Shown piece by piece: positions 8,172 through 16,525 of a DNA stretch of 64,000 bases (positions within the stretch are counted from its first letter, which is position 1; every line of letters begins with the position of its first letter). The notes under the pieces are model-generated. The model did no database searches. It was not told the DNA's origin and saw only the letters and a program-made list of their open reading frames with translations. This DNA comes from an uncultured Arthrobacter sp. (GTDB lineage Bacteria; Actinomycetota; Actinomycetes; Actinomycetales; Micrococcaceae). The translations under genes and the position numbers were made by a program. The stretch spans positions 1-64,000 of the forward strand of contig NZ_CANLSZ010000008.1 of the NCBI RefSeq assembly GCF_947493765.1, given 5' to 3'.

Positions 8172-10100
8172 GTGCCTGAAAACCTGACCGAGCAGATCAC
8201 CGACACCACATCAGCAGCCGAAGCGGCACCGGCGGACTCCGCCCCGACGACGGGTGCCGCAGCCGTCGATGACGGCGTCGACATCCTCTTCACCGACCTC
8301 AAGCTCGACGGCCGCGTGCTCGCGGCGCTGTCCGACGTCGGCTACGAGAAGCCCTCTCCCATCCAGGCGGCAACGATTCCCGCGCTGCTCGACGGCCGCG
8401 ACGTCGTCGGCCTCGCGCAGACCGGAACCGGCAAGACGGCGGCCTTCGCCATCCCCGCGCTGTCGAAGATGGCCGAACTCGCCGACATCAACGGCGGGCC
8501 CAGCAAGAACACGCAGGTCCTGGTGCTCGCACCGACCCGCGAGCTCGCGCTCCAGGTGGCGGAAGCCTTCACGTCCTACGCCAAGCACATGGACGGGTTC
8601 ACCGTGCTTCCCGTCTACGGCGGCTCGCCCTACGGCCCGCAGCTCAACGGCCTCCGCCGCGGCGCGCAGGTTGTCGTCGGCACCCCGGGCCGCGTGATCG
8701 ACCACATCTCCAAGGGCTCGCTGGATCTGTCCAATCTCGAGTACGTGGTGCTCGACGAAGCGGACGAGATGCTGCGCATGGGCTTCGCCGAGGACGTGGA
8801 GCAGATCCTCTCCTCCACCCCGGACGAGAAGCAGGTGGCCCTGTTCTCCGCGACGATGCCCCCGGCCATCCGGCGCATCGCCAAGAAGTACCTGAACGAT
8901 CCGGCCGAGATCTCGGTCAAGGGCAAGACGACGACGGGTACGAACACGCGCCAGCGCTACCTGCAGGTCATGGGCCCGCACAAGCTGGACGCGCTGACGA
9001 GGATCCTCGAGGTGGAGGACTACGACGGCATCATCGCCTTCGTCCGCACCAAGATGGCGACCGAAGACCTGGCGGACAAGTTGCGTTCACGGGGCTTCTC
9101 GGCCGCAGCCATCAACGGAGACATCCCCCAGCAGCAGCGCGAGCGCACCGTCGAGGCCCTGCGTGACGGCAAGATCGACATCCTCGTGGCCACGGACGTC
9201 GCAGCCCGCGGTCTCGACGTGGACCGCATCTCGCTCGTCGTGAACTACGACATCCCGCACGACACGGAGTCCTACGTGCACCGCATCGGCCGCACCGGCC
9301 GCGCGGGCCGCTCGGGGGACGCGATCCTGTTCATCACGCCGCGGGAGAAGTACCTGCTCCGCTCCATCGAGAAGGCCACGCGCCAGCCCGTCGAGCAGAT
9401 GCAGCTCCCGTCCACCGCGAAGATCAACGAGCTGCGCCTGGGCAAGTTCGCCGACAGGATCACCCAGACCCTGTCCGGTGAGGACGTCTCCCTGTTCCGC
9501 GAGCTGATCGCGAACTACGAGCAGGAGCACGACGTTCCGGCCAGCGAGATCGCCGCGGCGCTCGCGGTCATGGCGCAGGGCGGCCAGCCGATCCTCGTCC
9601 AGGACATCCCGGTTGCCCCGGCAGGTCAGCGTGAGCGGGCCGAGGGGCGCAAGGACGGCTTCGGGTCGCGGGGCCCCACGCGGACGCTCACCGAGGGCAA
9701 CGCCACCTACCGCATCGCGGTGGGACGTCGCCAGCGCGTGATGCCCGGATCCATCGTGGGCGCCATCGCCAACGAGGGCGGGCTCTCCTCGGCGCAGATC
9801 GGCGGGATCGACATCCGCGCCGACCACAGCCTGGTGGAGCTCCCGGCCGATCTGTCCAAGGACCAGCTGCGCGCCCTGTCCCGCACGCGCATCGGCGGCG
9901 AACTCATCCACCTCGAGCTCGACAAGGGCCGCAAGCCCGCCGCCGGGCGCGGTGCGGGCGAGTTCAAGAAGCCTTTTCGGAAGGACTACCCGAAGCGCGA
10001 CGGCGACACCCGGTTCTCGGGCGACGCCACCCGCAAGCCGCGTCAGGGCAAGGGTGCCGGCGCCGGCACGGGCCGCTCCAGCGCGCAGTCCGAGCAGTAG
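8172..10100 (+). CDS. deaD: DEAD-box RNA helicase with DbpA-type RNA-binding domain
   Basis: A 642-residue ATP-dependent RNA helicase. Motifs in order: Q motif YEKPSPIQAATIP, Walker A AQTGTGKTAAF, PTRELALQV, TPGRVIDH, DEAD box VLDEADEMLRMGF, SAT motif LFSATMPP, and motif VI YVHRIGRTGRAGR. Residues about 505-580 match the DbpA/CsdA RNA-binding fold (YRIAVGRRQRVMPGSIVGAI), followed by a basic, glycine-rich tail (KPAAGRGAGEFKKPFRKDYP). This is the DeaD/CsdA type used in cold adaptation, ribosome assembly and RNA decay. The GTG at 8172 has GGAGGA at 8157-8162; earlier in-frame ATGs fall in the structured leader. Followed by a strong terminator. Confidence 0.9.
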   Translation: MPENLTEQITDTTSAAEAAPADSAPTTGAAAVDDGVDILFTDLKLDGRVLAALSDVGYEKPSPIQAATIPALLDGRDVVGLAQTGTGKTAAFAIPALSKMAELADINGGPSKNTQVLVLAPTRELALQVAEAFTSYAKHMDGFTVLPVYGGSPYGPQLNGLRRGAQVVVGTPGRVIDHISKGSLDLSNLEYVVLDEADEMLRMGFAEDVEQILSSTPDEKQVALFSATMPPAIRRIAKKYLNDPAEISVKGKTTTGTNTRQRYLQVMGPHKLDALTRILEVEDYDGIIAFVRTKMATEDLADKLRSRGFSAAAINGDIPQQQRERTVEALRDGKIDILVATDVAARGLDVDRISLVVNYDIPHDTESYVHRIGRTGRAGRSGDAILFITPREKYLLRSIEKATRQPVEQMQLPSTAKINELRLGKFADRITQTLSGEDVSLFRELIANYEQEHDVPASEIAAALAVMAQGGQPILVQDIPVAPAGQRERAEGRKDGFGSRGPTRTLTEGNATYRIAVGRRQRVMPGSIVGAIANEGGLSSAQIGGIDIRADHSLVELPADLSKDQLRALSRTRIGGELIHLELDKGRKPAAGRGAGEFKKPFRKDYPKRDGDTRFSGDATRKPRQGKGAGAGTGRSSAQSEQ

Positions 10101-10117
10101 CAGGAACGACGCCGGCT

Positions 10118-10160
10118 GGGCCGTGCGGAAGCCGTGAGAGACGCAGCTTCCGCACGGCCC
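10118..10160 (+). terminator. Terminator hairpin after deaD
   Basis: A perfect 15-bp stem (10118-10132 with 10146-10160) and a 13-nt loop lies 17 nt after the deaD stop. There is no T tract, as is common in high-GC actinobacteria. It separates deaD from the tRNA genes. Confidence 0.75.
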
Positions 10161-10231
10161 GCGGGCCCCTCCCTCGGAGCGGCCCGCGATTTCGCTCCAC
10201 CGGCGGAGAACTGGTAACGTAACGTGCTGTT

Positions 10232-10303
10232 GCCCCCCTAGCTCAGTGGTAGAGCGCGTTCTTGGTAAGAACGAGGTCACCGGATCGATTCCGGTGGGGG
10301 GCT
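10232..10303 (+). tRNA. tRNA-Thr(GGT)
   Basis: A 72-nt cloverleaf: acceptor GCCCCCC pairs with GGGGGGC, the D arm is GCTC/GAGC, the anticodon loop TTGGTAA sits in a CGTTC/GAACG stem (anticodon GGT), and the T arm is CCGGA-TCGATTC-CGG with a discriminator T. CCA is not encoded. Confidence 0.95.
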
Positions 10304-10357
10304 CATGAATGAGAGGCCCGTGACGATCCTCGGATCGGTGCGGGCACCCTCATTTAC

Positions 10358-10431
10358 GGCGGTGTAGCTCAGCTGGTTAGAGCGCACGACTCATAATCGT
10401 GAGGTCCCGGGATCGAGTCCCGGCACCGCTA
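10358..10431 (+). tRNA. tRNA-Met(CAT), elongator
   Basis: A 74-nt cloverleaf with acceptor GGCGGTG/CACCGCT, anticodon loop CTCATAA (CAT) in a CACGA/TCGTG stem, and T arm CCGGG/CCCGG. The pairing at position 1-72 (G with T) and the overall sequence fit an elongator rather than initiator tRNA. CCA is not encoded. Confidence 0.93.
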
Positions 10432-10436
10432 CAGAG

Positions 10437-10470
10437 GGAAGGCCCCGGAGCTCGTGCTCCGGGGCCTTCC
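10437..10470 (+). terminator. Terminator hairpin after the tRNA pair
   Basis: A perfect 15-bp stem (10437-10451 with 10456-10470) with loop TCGT begins 5 nt after tRNA-Met. It is palindromic, so it could also serve the minus-strand gene at 10568. Confidence 0.8.
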
Positions 10471-10473
10471 GCG

Positions 10474-10558
10474 TTCCATGATGAGTGTTCCACGGTGAGT
10501 CTTCCATGGTGAGTGTTCCACGGTGTGCGTTGTATCGGGTGCCTTGTATCGGGTGCGG
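10474..10558. repeat. Short tandem repeats (28 bp x2, 14 bp x2)
   Basis: Two 28-bp copies beginning TTCCATG at 10474 and 10502 share GAGTGTTCCACGGTG; then two 14-bp copies beginning TGTATCGGGTGC follow at 10531 and 10545. They lie between the terminator and the end of the minus-strand gene, in non-coding sequence. Confidence 0.7.
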
Positions 10559-10567
10559 GGGAACCCG

Positions 10568-11236
10568 CTACCGATCGCTCGTCGCAGCGGGCTTGCTCTT
10601 CGACGTCGACGTTGACGTTGCCGCTTCCCTGACGGACTGCGGTGTCTCGCGACCGAGCTGCTCGTCGAGTGCCACGCGCAGCCGCGCCTTGGCGGCGCTG
10701 ACGCGCGGGGTGTCGGCCGGTCGTCGGTAGCCGGGCTGCCCGTTCGGCGCTGGTCGTGCATGCGCTGTGTCGGTCATCGCCATGCCCTTCGGCTGTTGCG
10801 TGCCGCCCCCGGTGTCCGGCACCGTCGTCGGGCCGTCCAGCACGGCGACGGGATCGGCCAGCGGGTCGCGCGCCCAGATGGCATCGAGGATCAGGCGGTC
10901 CTCCTCCGTGGCGAGCTCGCTGTGGGACAGCCGGAGGAGGGCCTCCACACCTGCTTCCTGCCGTACCGGATCGAGGGAGGTCGCCGCGTCGATACCCCAC
11001 TGCGTGCGTCGCCACCACTCGGCGCGGTCGTCGGCCCGCCTCCTCTGCTCGAGTGCCGCGCGATCCGCCATGGCCCGCTGGCGCAGTGTCGCGAAGGCGG
11101 TGATCGCAGCCAGCACCGCGGCGAGCAGGACGGCCAGGGGCGCCAGGGCTCCGACGATCTCCCACCACTGCGGGCCCCCGGTGACGATCTCCACGGTGAT
11201 CGGATCGGGCGGCAGGGTGGCGGTCAGGACGTCCAT
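10568..11236 (-). CDS. Hypothetical protein with one N-terminal membrane helix
   Basis: A 222-residue protein not assigned to a family. A hydrophobic segment at about residues 28-50 (GALAPLAVLLAAVLAAITAF) is followed by a basic, Arg-rich helix (RAALEQRRRADDRAEWWRR), a helical region, and a low-complexity C-terminus with Ser/Thr/Lys repeats. The arrangement suggests a membrane anchor with a cytoplasmic tail. The ATG at 11236 lies 6 nt after TAGGCT (11243-11248), so the transcript is probably leaderless. No neighbour suggests a role. Confidence 0.6.
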   Translation of the reverse strand: MDVLTATLPPDPITVEIVTGGPQWWEIVGALAPLAVLLAAVLAAITAFATLRQRAMADRAALEQRRRADDRAEWWRRTQWGIDAATSLDPVRQEAGVEALLRLSHSELATEEDRLILDAIWARDPLADPVAVLDGPTTVPDTGGGTQQPKGMAMTDTAHARPAPNGQPGYRRPADTPRVSAAKARLRVALDEQLGRETPQSVREAATSTSTSKSKPAATSDR

Positions 11237-11281
11237 GGCGCCAGCCTAGCGGCCGGTCCTCCTGCTCCGACGGTGCGGCGC

Positions 11282-11911
11282 TCACCGTAGGCGGACGGCG
11301 TGCAGCACTGTGTCGCGGACGTCCACGGCCTGCCCGTCCGGCCCCCGTTCCGTGCGCGCCCGGGACTCGCTGATCCTGATGTCCCAGGCGTCGTCGAGGA
11401 GCCCGGCGATCTGGTCCGGAGTGTAGAACAGCTCGACCCGCGCCGGCCTTCCGATGCCGGTCTCGAGATCCGAGGGATGGTGGGCGACCACCAGGAGCGA
11501 GCCGCCCACTCCCACGAGGGTGGCGAGCGCGCCGAAGACGCTCGAGCGTTCCGGATCCGCGAGGTGCAGGAACTGCGCGGACACCAGATCGAGGTCGGTC
11601 GGGAGGTCGGGGGAGGCCGACAGATCCACACGGCGCCAGGTGAGGCGGTCGGCGACGGCCGGGTCCAGCTCCCCGGTGTGCGCACGGGCACGGGAGAGCG
11701 CCACGTCGGAGACATCGATGCCGAGGACGTCCCAGCCGCGCGTGGCGAGCCAGATCGCGTCCGCTCCCTCTCCACACCCGACGTCGAGCGCCGTCCCCGG
11801 CCTAAGATCTCCCGCCACCGCGACGAGCTGCCCGTTGGGCTCACCGCTCCACACCTGCGGGCGCTGCCGATAGCGGTCGTCCCAGAACTCCTGTGTGGCT
11901 CCGAGCTGCAT
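11282..11911 (-). CDS. Class I SAM-dependent methyltransferase
   Basis: A 209-residue protein with the Rossmann-like methyltransferase fold. The SAM-binding loop is ALDVGCGEGADAIWLA (motif I, about residues 41-56), followed by the acidic end of strand 2 in LGIDVSDVALSRARAH. FWDDRYR at the N-terminus is typical of the thiopurine/tellurite-type small methyltransferases and UbiE-like enzymes. The substrate is unknown. The start has AAGGAC about 8 nt upstream. Gene order gives no further clue. Confidence 0.8.
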   Translation of the reverse strand: MQLGATQEFWDDRYRQRPQVWSGEPNGQLVAVAGDLRPGTALDVGCGEGADAIWLATRGWDVLGIDVSDVALSRARAHTGELDPAVADRLTWRRVDLSASPDLPTDLDLVSAQFLHLADPERSSVFGALATLVGVGGSLLVVAHHPSDLETGIGRPARVELFYTPDQIAGLLDDAWDIRISESRARTERGPDGQAVDVRDTVLHAVRLR

Positions 11912-12112
11912 GGTGTGTCCTTCCTCGGCGGTCCCCGTCCGCAGGAACCCTCCGCGGCCTGCTCCGCTCCATCATGGCCCCTCCGCGGTGCGTCGGGGGA
12001 TCCGCGGAGAAGTTTCCCCTCCACCCCTACACGTAGCCCGATGCTGCCACCTAGGATGAGCGGACTATCGATGCGCGCCCGGTGCACGGGCCCCGACGGG
12101 GAAGCAGCCGCG

Positions 12113-13441
12113 ATGACCTACGACGAGTCCGTCCGCACGACCGAGGACCCACCTGGCGCCGCACGGCGACGGAGGAGCCACGACGGCGATCCGCCACGCT
12201 TCGCGGATCGCTTCACGGACGGGGAGGGCGGGAGGAGTCCCGTGCCCGACGACGTGCCCGAGGTCGTACGCGCCGTCGTACCCGCCGATGCTGCACCGTT
12301 CGCTGGCCGGCAGACGGCCGATGCTCCGCCGGTCCGGGATACGCCGGCCGGAGCGCCACCGACGGCCGATACGCCGGGCCGAGAGGCACCGTCCCCTGAC
12401 ACCCGGACCGCCGGCTCCCTGCACGTCGTGGCACCGCTGCAGCCCGACCCTGCGCTTCGAGCGCACCCTGACGATCCACCTTCGACGGCTCCGGCCACAG
12501 CCCCGACCGGCCTGCGCCCCAGGGAGGGGCGGCGGTCGTTCCTCGCCCCCGACGACGTCGTCGTCCCCGCCGAGACGGGCCTGCGCGGCTTCCTGGCGGG
12601 GCTCGGCATCCGGCTGCAACCCTCGGCGAGGGAGCGTGCGGTGAGGGCGGACATCGCCGCGGTGAGTCGGCACTGGCCGGGTCCGCGCACCATCGCGGTG
12701 GTGAACGGCAAGGGAGGGGCCAACAAGACCCCCACCGCGGTGCTGCTCGCGGCGGTCTTCGCCCGCAACGGTGGTGGACCGGTGCTGGCCTGGGACAACA
12801 ACGAGACCCGGGGGACCCTCGGCTGGCGTACCGAGCAGGGGCCGCACGAGGCCACCGTCCTCGATCTCCTGCCGCAGACCGACGCCCTGCTGGCCCCGTC
12901 CGCCCAGTCGGCCCTCCTGGCGCGGTACGTGCATCATCAGACGGCCGACAAGTTCGACGTGCTCCGGTCCAAGCCCGCCGTGCTGGCCTCCGAGCAGAAG
13001 ATCACGGCAGCGGACTTCGATGCCCTGCACGAGGTCGCCTCCAAGTACTTCCGCCTCAACGTCGTCGACTCCGGCAACGACGAGACGGCCGAGCGGTGGC
13101 TGCGCATGATCCATCACACGGATCAGCTGGTGATCGCGACCACCACGCTCGAGGAGCATGCAGAGGCAGGAGCGCTCCTGCTCGAGGCCCTGCGGGATCG
13201 CGGAGGTCGCTACGGCGACCTGGCACGGCAGGCCGTGGTGATCGTCAGCCAGTCGGACAAGAACGGCAGTCCGGCCCGGAGCCGGGCCATGGCGGACGGG
13301 TTCGACGAGCTCGCGCGGCGCTCGGTGATCATCCCGTTCGACGTCGCGCTGCTCAAGGGGCGCATCCGCTTCAGCGCCCTGAGGCCGGTCACGCAGCGGG
13401 CCTGGCTGCAGGCCGGGGCCGCCGTGGCGGAGGGACTCTGA
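12113..13441 (+). CDS. ParA/MinD-like P-loop ATPase with disordered N-terminus
   Basis: A 442-residue protein. The first about 170 residues are Pro/Ala/Asp-rich and probably disordered. From about residue 180 a ParA/MinD-type ATPase is seen: RTIAVVNGKGGANKTPTAVL holds the deviant Walker A, but with GGANKT in place of the usual GGVGKT, the signature first Lys being retained. LAWDNNETRGTLGWR and LNVVDSGND are the Walker A' and B regions. The family is involved in positioning or partition of cellular cargo; a ParB partner is not adjacent. The ATG at 12113 is preceded by GGGGAAG; a TAGGAT at 12052-12057 may be the -10 element, making earlier ATGs unlikely. Confidence 0.75.
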   Translation: MTYDESVRTTEDPPGAARRRRSHDGDPPRFADRFTDGEGGRSPVPDDVPEVVRAVVPADAAPFAGRQTADAPPVRDTPAGAPPTADTPGREAPSPDTRTAGSLHVVAPLQPDPALRAHPDDPPSTAPATAPTGLRPREGRRSFLAPDDVVVPAETGLRGFLAGLGIRLQPSARERAVRADIAAVSRHWPGPRTIAVVNGKGGANKTPTAVLLAAVFARNGGGPVLAWDNNETRGTLGWRTEQGPHEATVLDLLPQTDALLAPSAQSALLARYVHHQTADKFDVLRSKPAVLASEQKITAADFDALHEVASKYFRLNVVDSGNDETAERWLRMIHHTDQLVIATTTLEEHAEAGALLLEALRDRGGRYGDLARQAVVIVSQSDKNGSPARSRAMADGFDELARRSVIIPFDVALLKGRIRFSALRPVTQRAWLQAGAAVAEGL

Positions 13442-13597
13442 CGCGGTCCCCGGCTTGCGCGATCCTGGACACGGGCTGCTCACCAGCCGCGATCCCGGTG
13501 ACCTCGAGGCCTGGAACGACAGGCTCCGTGCGGAGATCGCGGAGGGTCCGCACGAGGGTCGGGCCCGGAGGGAGCGGGGATGCGGCAGGATCAGCAC

Positions 13598-14647
13598 ATG
13601 ACCGATCTGCCCTTCCCCCTCAGACCCATGCTCGCCAAGGCCGTCCGCGACGTCCCCGAGCCGGACGGCGTTGCGGGCGGTCTGGTGTACGAGCCGAAGT
13701 GGGACGGGTTCCGGGCGATCGTGAAGATCGAGGACGGCACCTGCGAGATCGGCAGCCGAGGCTCGAAGCTGCTCACCCGGTACTTCCCCGAACTCGTCGG
13801 GGCGTTGCTCCGGAATCTTCCGGACCGGTGCGTCGTCGACGGCGAGATCGTCATCCGGCAGGGCGACCCGGGAGCCGAGCGGCTCGACTGGGAGGCCCTG
13901 TCCCAGCGCATCCACCCCGCGGCGAGCAGGATCAGCCTGCTCGCCGAGCAGACGCCGGCGTCGTTCGTGGCCTTCGATCTCCCGGCCCTCGGTGACGACG
14001 ATCTGACCGCAGTCCCTTTTGCCGAGCGGCGAAAGGCGTTGGAACGCGTGGGTGCGGCGTTCTCCGCGCCGGTCCACCTGTCGCAGACCACGCGCGACGT
14101 CGGGCTGGCGCGGCGCTGGCTGGTCGAGTTCGAGGGAGCCGGCCTGGACGGAGTGGTGGCCAAGCCGCTCGGCGCGGCGTACGAGGCGAACAAGCGGCTC
14201 ATGCTCAAGATCAAGCACCACCGCAGCGCCGACACGGTGGTGCTCGGCTACCGTGTGCACACCTCCGGGCGGGGTGTCGGGTCGCTGCTGCTCGGCCTGT
14301 ACGACGACGACGGCGAACTGCGCAACGTGGGCGGTATTTCGGCGTTCCCGGACGCGCGGAGGCTCGCCCTGATCGAGGAGCTCGAGCCCGACGTGATGCG
14401 CGACGACGACGGCGAGGTGGTCCGCGGGGCCACGGAGCGCAATCGTTTCGCGTCCGCGAAGGACGTCTCCTTCGTCCGGCTGCAGCCGCGCCGCGTCGTC
14501 GAGGTGCGCTACGACCAGATGGAGGGCGCCCGCTTCCGGCACACCGTGCAGTTCGAGCGGTGGCGCCCGGACCGCGAGGCGCGCTCGTGCACCTTCGAGC
14601 AGCTGGAGATCCCCGCAGCGTACGACCTCAGCGAGGTGCTGGCCTGA
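13598..14647 (+). CDS. ligC: ATP-dependent DNA ligase (LigC-like)
   Basis: A 349-residue stand-alone ligase. The nucleotidyl-transferase motif I YEPKWDGFRAI carries the Lys that is adenylated (about residue 35). Also seen are CVVDGEIVI (motif III region), GLDGVVAKPL (motif IV) and LMLKIKHHRSADTVV (motif V), followed by an OB-fold domain. It lacks the polymerase and nuclease domains of LigD, so it resembles mycobacterial LigC, used in repair and end joining. The ATG at 13598 has GCAGGA 8 nt upstream; an in-frame ATG at 13580 would add six residues. Confidence 0.85.
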   Translation: MTDLPFPLRPMLAKAVRDVPEPDGVAGGLVYEPKWDGFRAIVKIEDGTCEIGSRGSKLLTRYFPELVGALLRNLPDRCVVDGEIVIRQGDPGAERLDWEALSQRIHPAASRISLLAEQTPASFVAFDLPALGDDDLTAVPFAERRKALERVGAAFSAPVHLSQTTRDVGLARRWLVEFEGAGLDGVVAKPLGAAYEANKRLMLKIKHHRSADTVVLGYRVHTSGRGVGSLLLGLYDDDGELRNVGGISAFPDARRLALIEELEPDVMRDDDGEVVRGATERNRFASAKDVSFVRLQPRRVVEVRYDQMEGARFRHTVQFERWRPDREARSCTFEQLEIPAAYDLSEVLA

Positions 14648-14694
14648 ACCCCACGCGGAGTCCGGACGGGGGAGGGCGCCCCTACGCTGGGGAC

Positions 14695-15711
14695 ATGGAA
14701 CAGACGTACCTCTGCAGCGGCGTGGACTGGCGTGCCGACGCCCCCGTCCTCTCCCTGCACCAGATCCTGCCGGCCCGCACCGCCCCGACGGGTGCGGCCG
14801 GGCAGCCCGGGGATGAGCAGACCGCGGCCGGTCCGACCGCGGGTGAGCGGACCGCGGCCGGGCACACCGCGGGTGAGCGGACCGCGGCCGGTCTGTCGCT
14901 CGCACCGGGCGTCAGAGTGGCGTTCGAGATCGCGGCCGAGGGCAGATTCTGCCTCGGGTTCCACCGGGTCCACGACCGGGACGAGCGAACCCAGGTGCCG
15001 TGCGAGGACCAGCTGCCGGCCGAGCGCGGCTACCAGTGCGGGCGCTGCTTCGCGCAGGACGACCTCCGCTTCATGCACGACTTCCACCGCTCCGGGATCG
15101 CACCGGCGGGTCTCAAGCGCTACCTGGACCAGCCGCACTGGCTCTATGTCGCGACCTTCGCCGACGGGGCGTCGAAGGTGGGCACGGCGTCGCACCTGCG
15201 GAAGCAGGCACGGCTCGTGGAGCAGGGCGCGGTCCTCGCGCAGTACGTGGCCTATGCGCGAGACGGCCGCGTGGTGCGGATCCTGGAGGACGAGGTGACG
15301 CGCTCCGTCGGGCTGCAGCAGGCTGTGCGTTCCGGGGCGAAGGCCGCAGCGCTCTGCGCGCCGCTACCCGCCGCCCAGCTCCAGGACATCAACGACGGTT
15401 TCGCGCTCGCCGCCCGCGGACTGCTCGCGGGAGGCATCGACGTGGACGGCTTCGAGGTGGTCCGGGAGGAGTTCGTGCCGCCGGTGGCCGACGTCGTCCT
15501 CGGCCACAGCGGACTGCAGCCCTACCCCGAGCCGCTGGGAACGGGTCGCCATGGCTTCACGATCCGCGAGGTGCTCGGCCCCTCCGCCCTGGTCTCGATC
15601 GACGGCTCCGCGCTCGTGTTCGTCGCCGATCTCGCCCAGCTCAAGGGGCGGCGTCTGGCCTTCGGAGATTTCGCCACCGGGGTTCCCGCCGTCCAGGAGT
15701 CGCTGTTCTGA
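14695..15711 (+). CDS. DUF2797 protein, possible GIY-YIG-like fold
   Basis: A 338-residue protein of the DUF2797 type. A Cys pair in GYQCGRCFAQDDLRFMHDF (about residues 112-120) may bind a metal. LYVATFADGASKVGTASHLR, then KQARLVEQGA, resembles the strand-strand-helix core of GIY-YIG/T5orf172 domains; that likeness is my inference. Residues about 43-66 are a TAGERTAAG repeat encoded by a 30-bp DNA repeat and look like an insertion in the family fold. A TACGCT box at 14683-14688 is 6 nt before the ATG, so the message is probably leaderless. Confidence 0.65.
   Translation: MEQTYLCSGVDWRADAPVLSLHQILPARTAPTGAAGQPGDEQTAAGPTAGERTAAGHTAGERTAAGLSLAPGVRVAFEIAAEGRFCLGFHRVHDRDERTQVPCEDQLPAERGYQCGRCFAQDDLRFMHDFHRSGIAPAGLKRYLDQPHWLYVATFADGASKVGTASHLRKQARLVEQGAVLAQYVAYARDGRVVRILEDEVTRSVGLQQAVRSGAKAAALCAPLPAAQLQDINDGFALAARGLLAGGIDVDGFEVVREEFVPPVADVVLGHSGLQPYPEPLGTGRHGFTIREVLGPSALVSIDGSALVFVADLAQLKGRRLAFGDFATGVPAVQESLF
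14821..14892 (+). repeat. In-frame 30-bp tandem repeat (2.4 copies)
   Basis: Copies at 14821-14850 and 14851-14880 differ at four positions or fewer, with a partial third copy to 14892. Each encodes ten residues including TAGERTAAG. The unit is a multiple of three and keeps the frame, so copy number can vary without breaking the gene. Confidence 0.85.
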
Positions 15712-15765
15712 GCAGCACGCGCAAGGTCCGGGACGGTCGCGGGACGACGACGGTAGAATCGGGCC

Positions 15766-15996
15766 ATGCTGAATACGCCCTGGGAGACCGGCTCGGACCT
15801 GTACCGCAAACTCGTGGTCTCCGCACTCGTCACGACGGCCGTCGGCATCCTCGTCGCCGTCGTCGGTGCCGGGACAGCCCGGAACAACCTGGTCTACACG
15901 GGTATCGCGGTGATCGTGGTGGGTATGAGCTGTCATGTGGCCGGCATGGTCATCCGGTCCCGCGACCTCAGGCGCCGCATGAAGAACCGGGGCTGA
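15766..15996 (+). CDS. Small two-helix membrane protein (possibly DUF3188)
   Basis: A 76-residue protein with two hydrophobic helices, LVVSALVTTAVGILVAVVGA and LVYTGIAVIVVGMSCHVAGM, and a basic C-terminus (RSRDLRRRMKNRG) that would stay in the cytoplasm. Length and layout resemble the DUF3188 group of actinobacterial proteins, though I could not confirm this. TAGAAT at 15754-15759 is 6 nt before the ATG, again pointing to a leaderless transcript. It stands just ahead of hadA. Confidence 0.65.
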   Translation: MLNTPWETGSDLYRKLVVSALVTTAVGILVAVVGAGTARNNLVYTGIAVIVVGMSCHVAGMVIRSRDLRRRMKNRG

Positions 15997-16073
15997 CCCC
16001 GCGTCGGACGCCGCACCATCATTCACAGCACCACCATCGATCCCAGCATCACATCGTTCCCATCGGAGGACCC

Positions 16074-16523
16074 ATGACCATCGCCCCGGACCTGCAGGGA
16101 CGAAGCTACCCGGCGGCAGAGCCCTACTCGGTGGGACGGGAATCCGTCCGCGACTTCGCCCGCGCGGTGAAGGCCACCCACCCCGCACACTTCGACGTCG
16201 CTGCCGCCGCGGCCCTCGGCCACGCGGACCTCGTCGCACCCCCGACCTTCGCGATCATCGTCGCCCAGCGCGCCGATGCGCAGCTCATCGCCGATCCCGA
16301 CGCCGGGATCGACTTCACCCGCGTGGTCCACGCCGACCAGCGCTTCATCCACCACCGCCCCATCCTCGCCGGCGACGAGCTCGTCGCCGAGCTCCACGTG
16401 GACCATGTGCGCGCGATGGGCGGGGGAGCGATGATCACCACGCGCGCCGAGATCTCCACCGTGGACGGCGCGCCCGTGGCCACGTCCACCTCATCCATCC
16501 TCGTCCGCGGAGAGGGCCAGTAG
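16074..16523 (+). CDS. hadA: MaoC-like (3R)-hydroxyacyl dehydratase subunit, HadA/HadC type
   Basis: A 149-residue FAS1-type dehydratase-domain protein (UPF0336). It has the hot-dog-fold features DLVAPPTFAIIVAQRA and the RVVHADQRFIHHRPILAGDE stretch typical of HadA/HadC subunits, which lack the catalytic Asp-His pair and bind the acyl chain. It would form a heterodimer with the following hadB product. In mycobacteria the pair belongs to FAS-II; in organisms lacking mycolate, as here, the role may be in general fatty-acid metabolism. GGAGGA at 16066-16070 supports the ATG. Two nt separate it from hadB. Confidence 0.85.
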   Translation: MTIAPDLQGRSYPAAEPYSVGRESVRDFARAVKATHPAHFDVAAAAALGHADLVAPPTFAIIVAQRADAQLIADPDAGIDFTRVVHADQRFIHHRPILAGDELVAELHVDHVRAMGGGAMITTRAEISTVDGAPVATSTSSILVRGEGQ

Positions 16524-16525
16524 TC

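Noticed and set aside
10377-11777. 466-codon minus-strand frame over the tRNA-Met and two genes
   Set aside because: It crosses a tRNA and a terminator and is composed of Arg/Pro/Gly shadow sequence.
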